A stretch of 22,047 nucleotides of DNA, taken from CAVURW01 sp963743595. GTDB taxonomy: Bacteria > Verrucomicrobiota > Verrucomicrobiia > Methylacidiphilales > UBA1321. A program made the translations under genes and the position numbers. Shown in pieces: positions 21,834 to 22,047 of the stretch (its first letter is position 1; the number at the start of each line of letters is the position of its first letter). The notes beneath the pieces were generated by a model. The model had not been told where the DNA came from, did not search any database, and saw only the letters and a list, made by a program, of their open reading frames with translations. Location: NCBI GenBank assembly GCA_963743595.1, contig CAVURW010000085.1:1-22047 (forward strand), given 5' to 3'.

Positions 21834-22047
21834 GGCAGTTTACGGAAGCGTCGTGTGTGGGAGAGAGCGATTTCCAGGCCCAGCAGGAAAAGTCCGGGGT
21901 AAACGAGATAGAAGAAGTACTCGGAGACATGATCGTACTTCTTCGAACCGATCTTGGACTGTTCCAGCTTATTAATGACCTGGTACACATTCGCCATCGA
22001 ATCCGTGTCGGCAGCTCGAAAGAACTTGCCGTTACCGATTTCCGAAC
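21830..22047 (-). CDS. batA: BatA-like VWA protein, C-terminal end (partial)
   Basis: Only the last 71 residues are inside the window; the gene runs off the right edge. The first complete codon starts at 22045 on the minus strand. It reads SEIGNGKFFRAADTDSMANV, then a helical segment with VINKLEQSKI, and YFFYLVYPGLFLLGLEIALS, a transmembrane helix, ending RRFRKLP. The GNGKFFRAxDxxSM-x-VYQxINKLE pattern followed by a final TM helix is the usual end of the VWA domain of BatA. Its TGA overlaps the ATG of the BatB-BatC gene (ATGA). The gene order BatA, BatB-C, BatD, BatE supports the call. A MoxR ATPase and a DUF58 protein commonly lie further upstream in such operons and would be expected beyond the edge. 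Confidence 0.85.
   Translation of the reverse strand, partial: SEIGNGKFFRAADTDSMANVYQVINKLEQSKIGSKKYDHVSEYFFYLVYPGLFLLGLEIALSHTRRFRKLP

Overview
The window looks like chromosomal DNA of a member of the PVC group, most likely Verrucomicrobiota. The reasons are a membrane-anchored WD40 protein of the kinase/WD40 style, a large secreted heparinase-fold protein carrying chitobiase-C-type, PA14 and LamG modules, a complete-looking Bat cluster with BatB and BatC fused, and a HigA-like N-terminal module of a type I recall from planctomycetes and their relatives. The taxonomic call is inference from gene content; there is no rRNA or marker gene. The sequence is moderately G+C-rich and uniform, and I see no insertion sequence, phage gene, tRNA, rRNA or CRISPR array.

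Left part (1-7142). A WD40 protein with 14 repeats runs in from the left edge on the + strand, its frame open upstream, so its N-terminal part lies outside. It converges on a minus-strand pair, aroE (shikimate dehydrogenase) followed by a DinG/XPD-type iron-sulfur helicase. Divergent from aroE are two tandem alpha/beta hydrolases with N-terminal membrane or export segments. The second ends 5 bp from the end of the next convergent gene.

Middle part (7148-15986, all minus strand). In order of transcription: a 1450-residue secreted heparinase II/III-fold protein with several carbohydrate-binding-type modules; a TPR protein; a 69-residue protein that is only the N-terminal domain of HigA-type antitoxins, starting 3 bp after the TPR gene; and an RND/HAE1 efflux pump with no adaptor or outer-membrane partner in the window.

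Right part (16066-22047, all minus strand). A tightly coupled Bat (aerotolerance-type) operon: the C-terminus of BatA (entering from the right edge), a BatB-BatC fusion, BatD and BatE, then 5-formyltetrahydrofolate cyclo-ligase. The Bat genes are joined by ATGA overlap, TAATG overlap and a directly abutting TAG/ATG, so co-translation and a common membrane complex are likely. VWA domains (BatA/B), TPRs (BatB-C, BatE), Ig-like repeats (BatD) and an SH3-like domain (BatE) all sit on membrane anchors.

The most interesting points are the BatB-BatC fusion that keeps a signal-peptide-like segment and a possible internal start for free BatC, the DNA-binding-less HigA module coupled to a TPR gene, the chimeric heparinase protein, and inverted repeats overlapping the translation start of the RND pump. 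I found no gene cluster that clearly forms an undescribed system; most of the window is well-known families in somewhat unusual combinations. No gap between genes exceeds about 130 bases.
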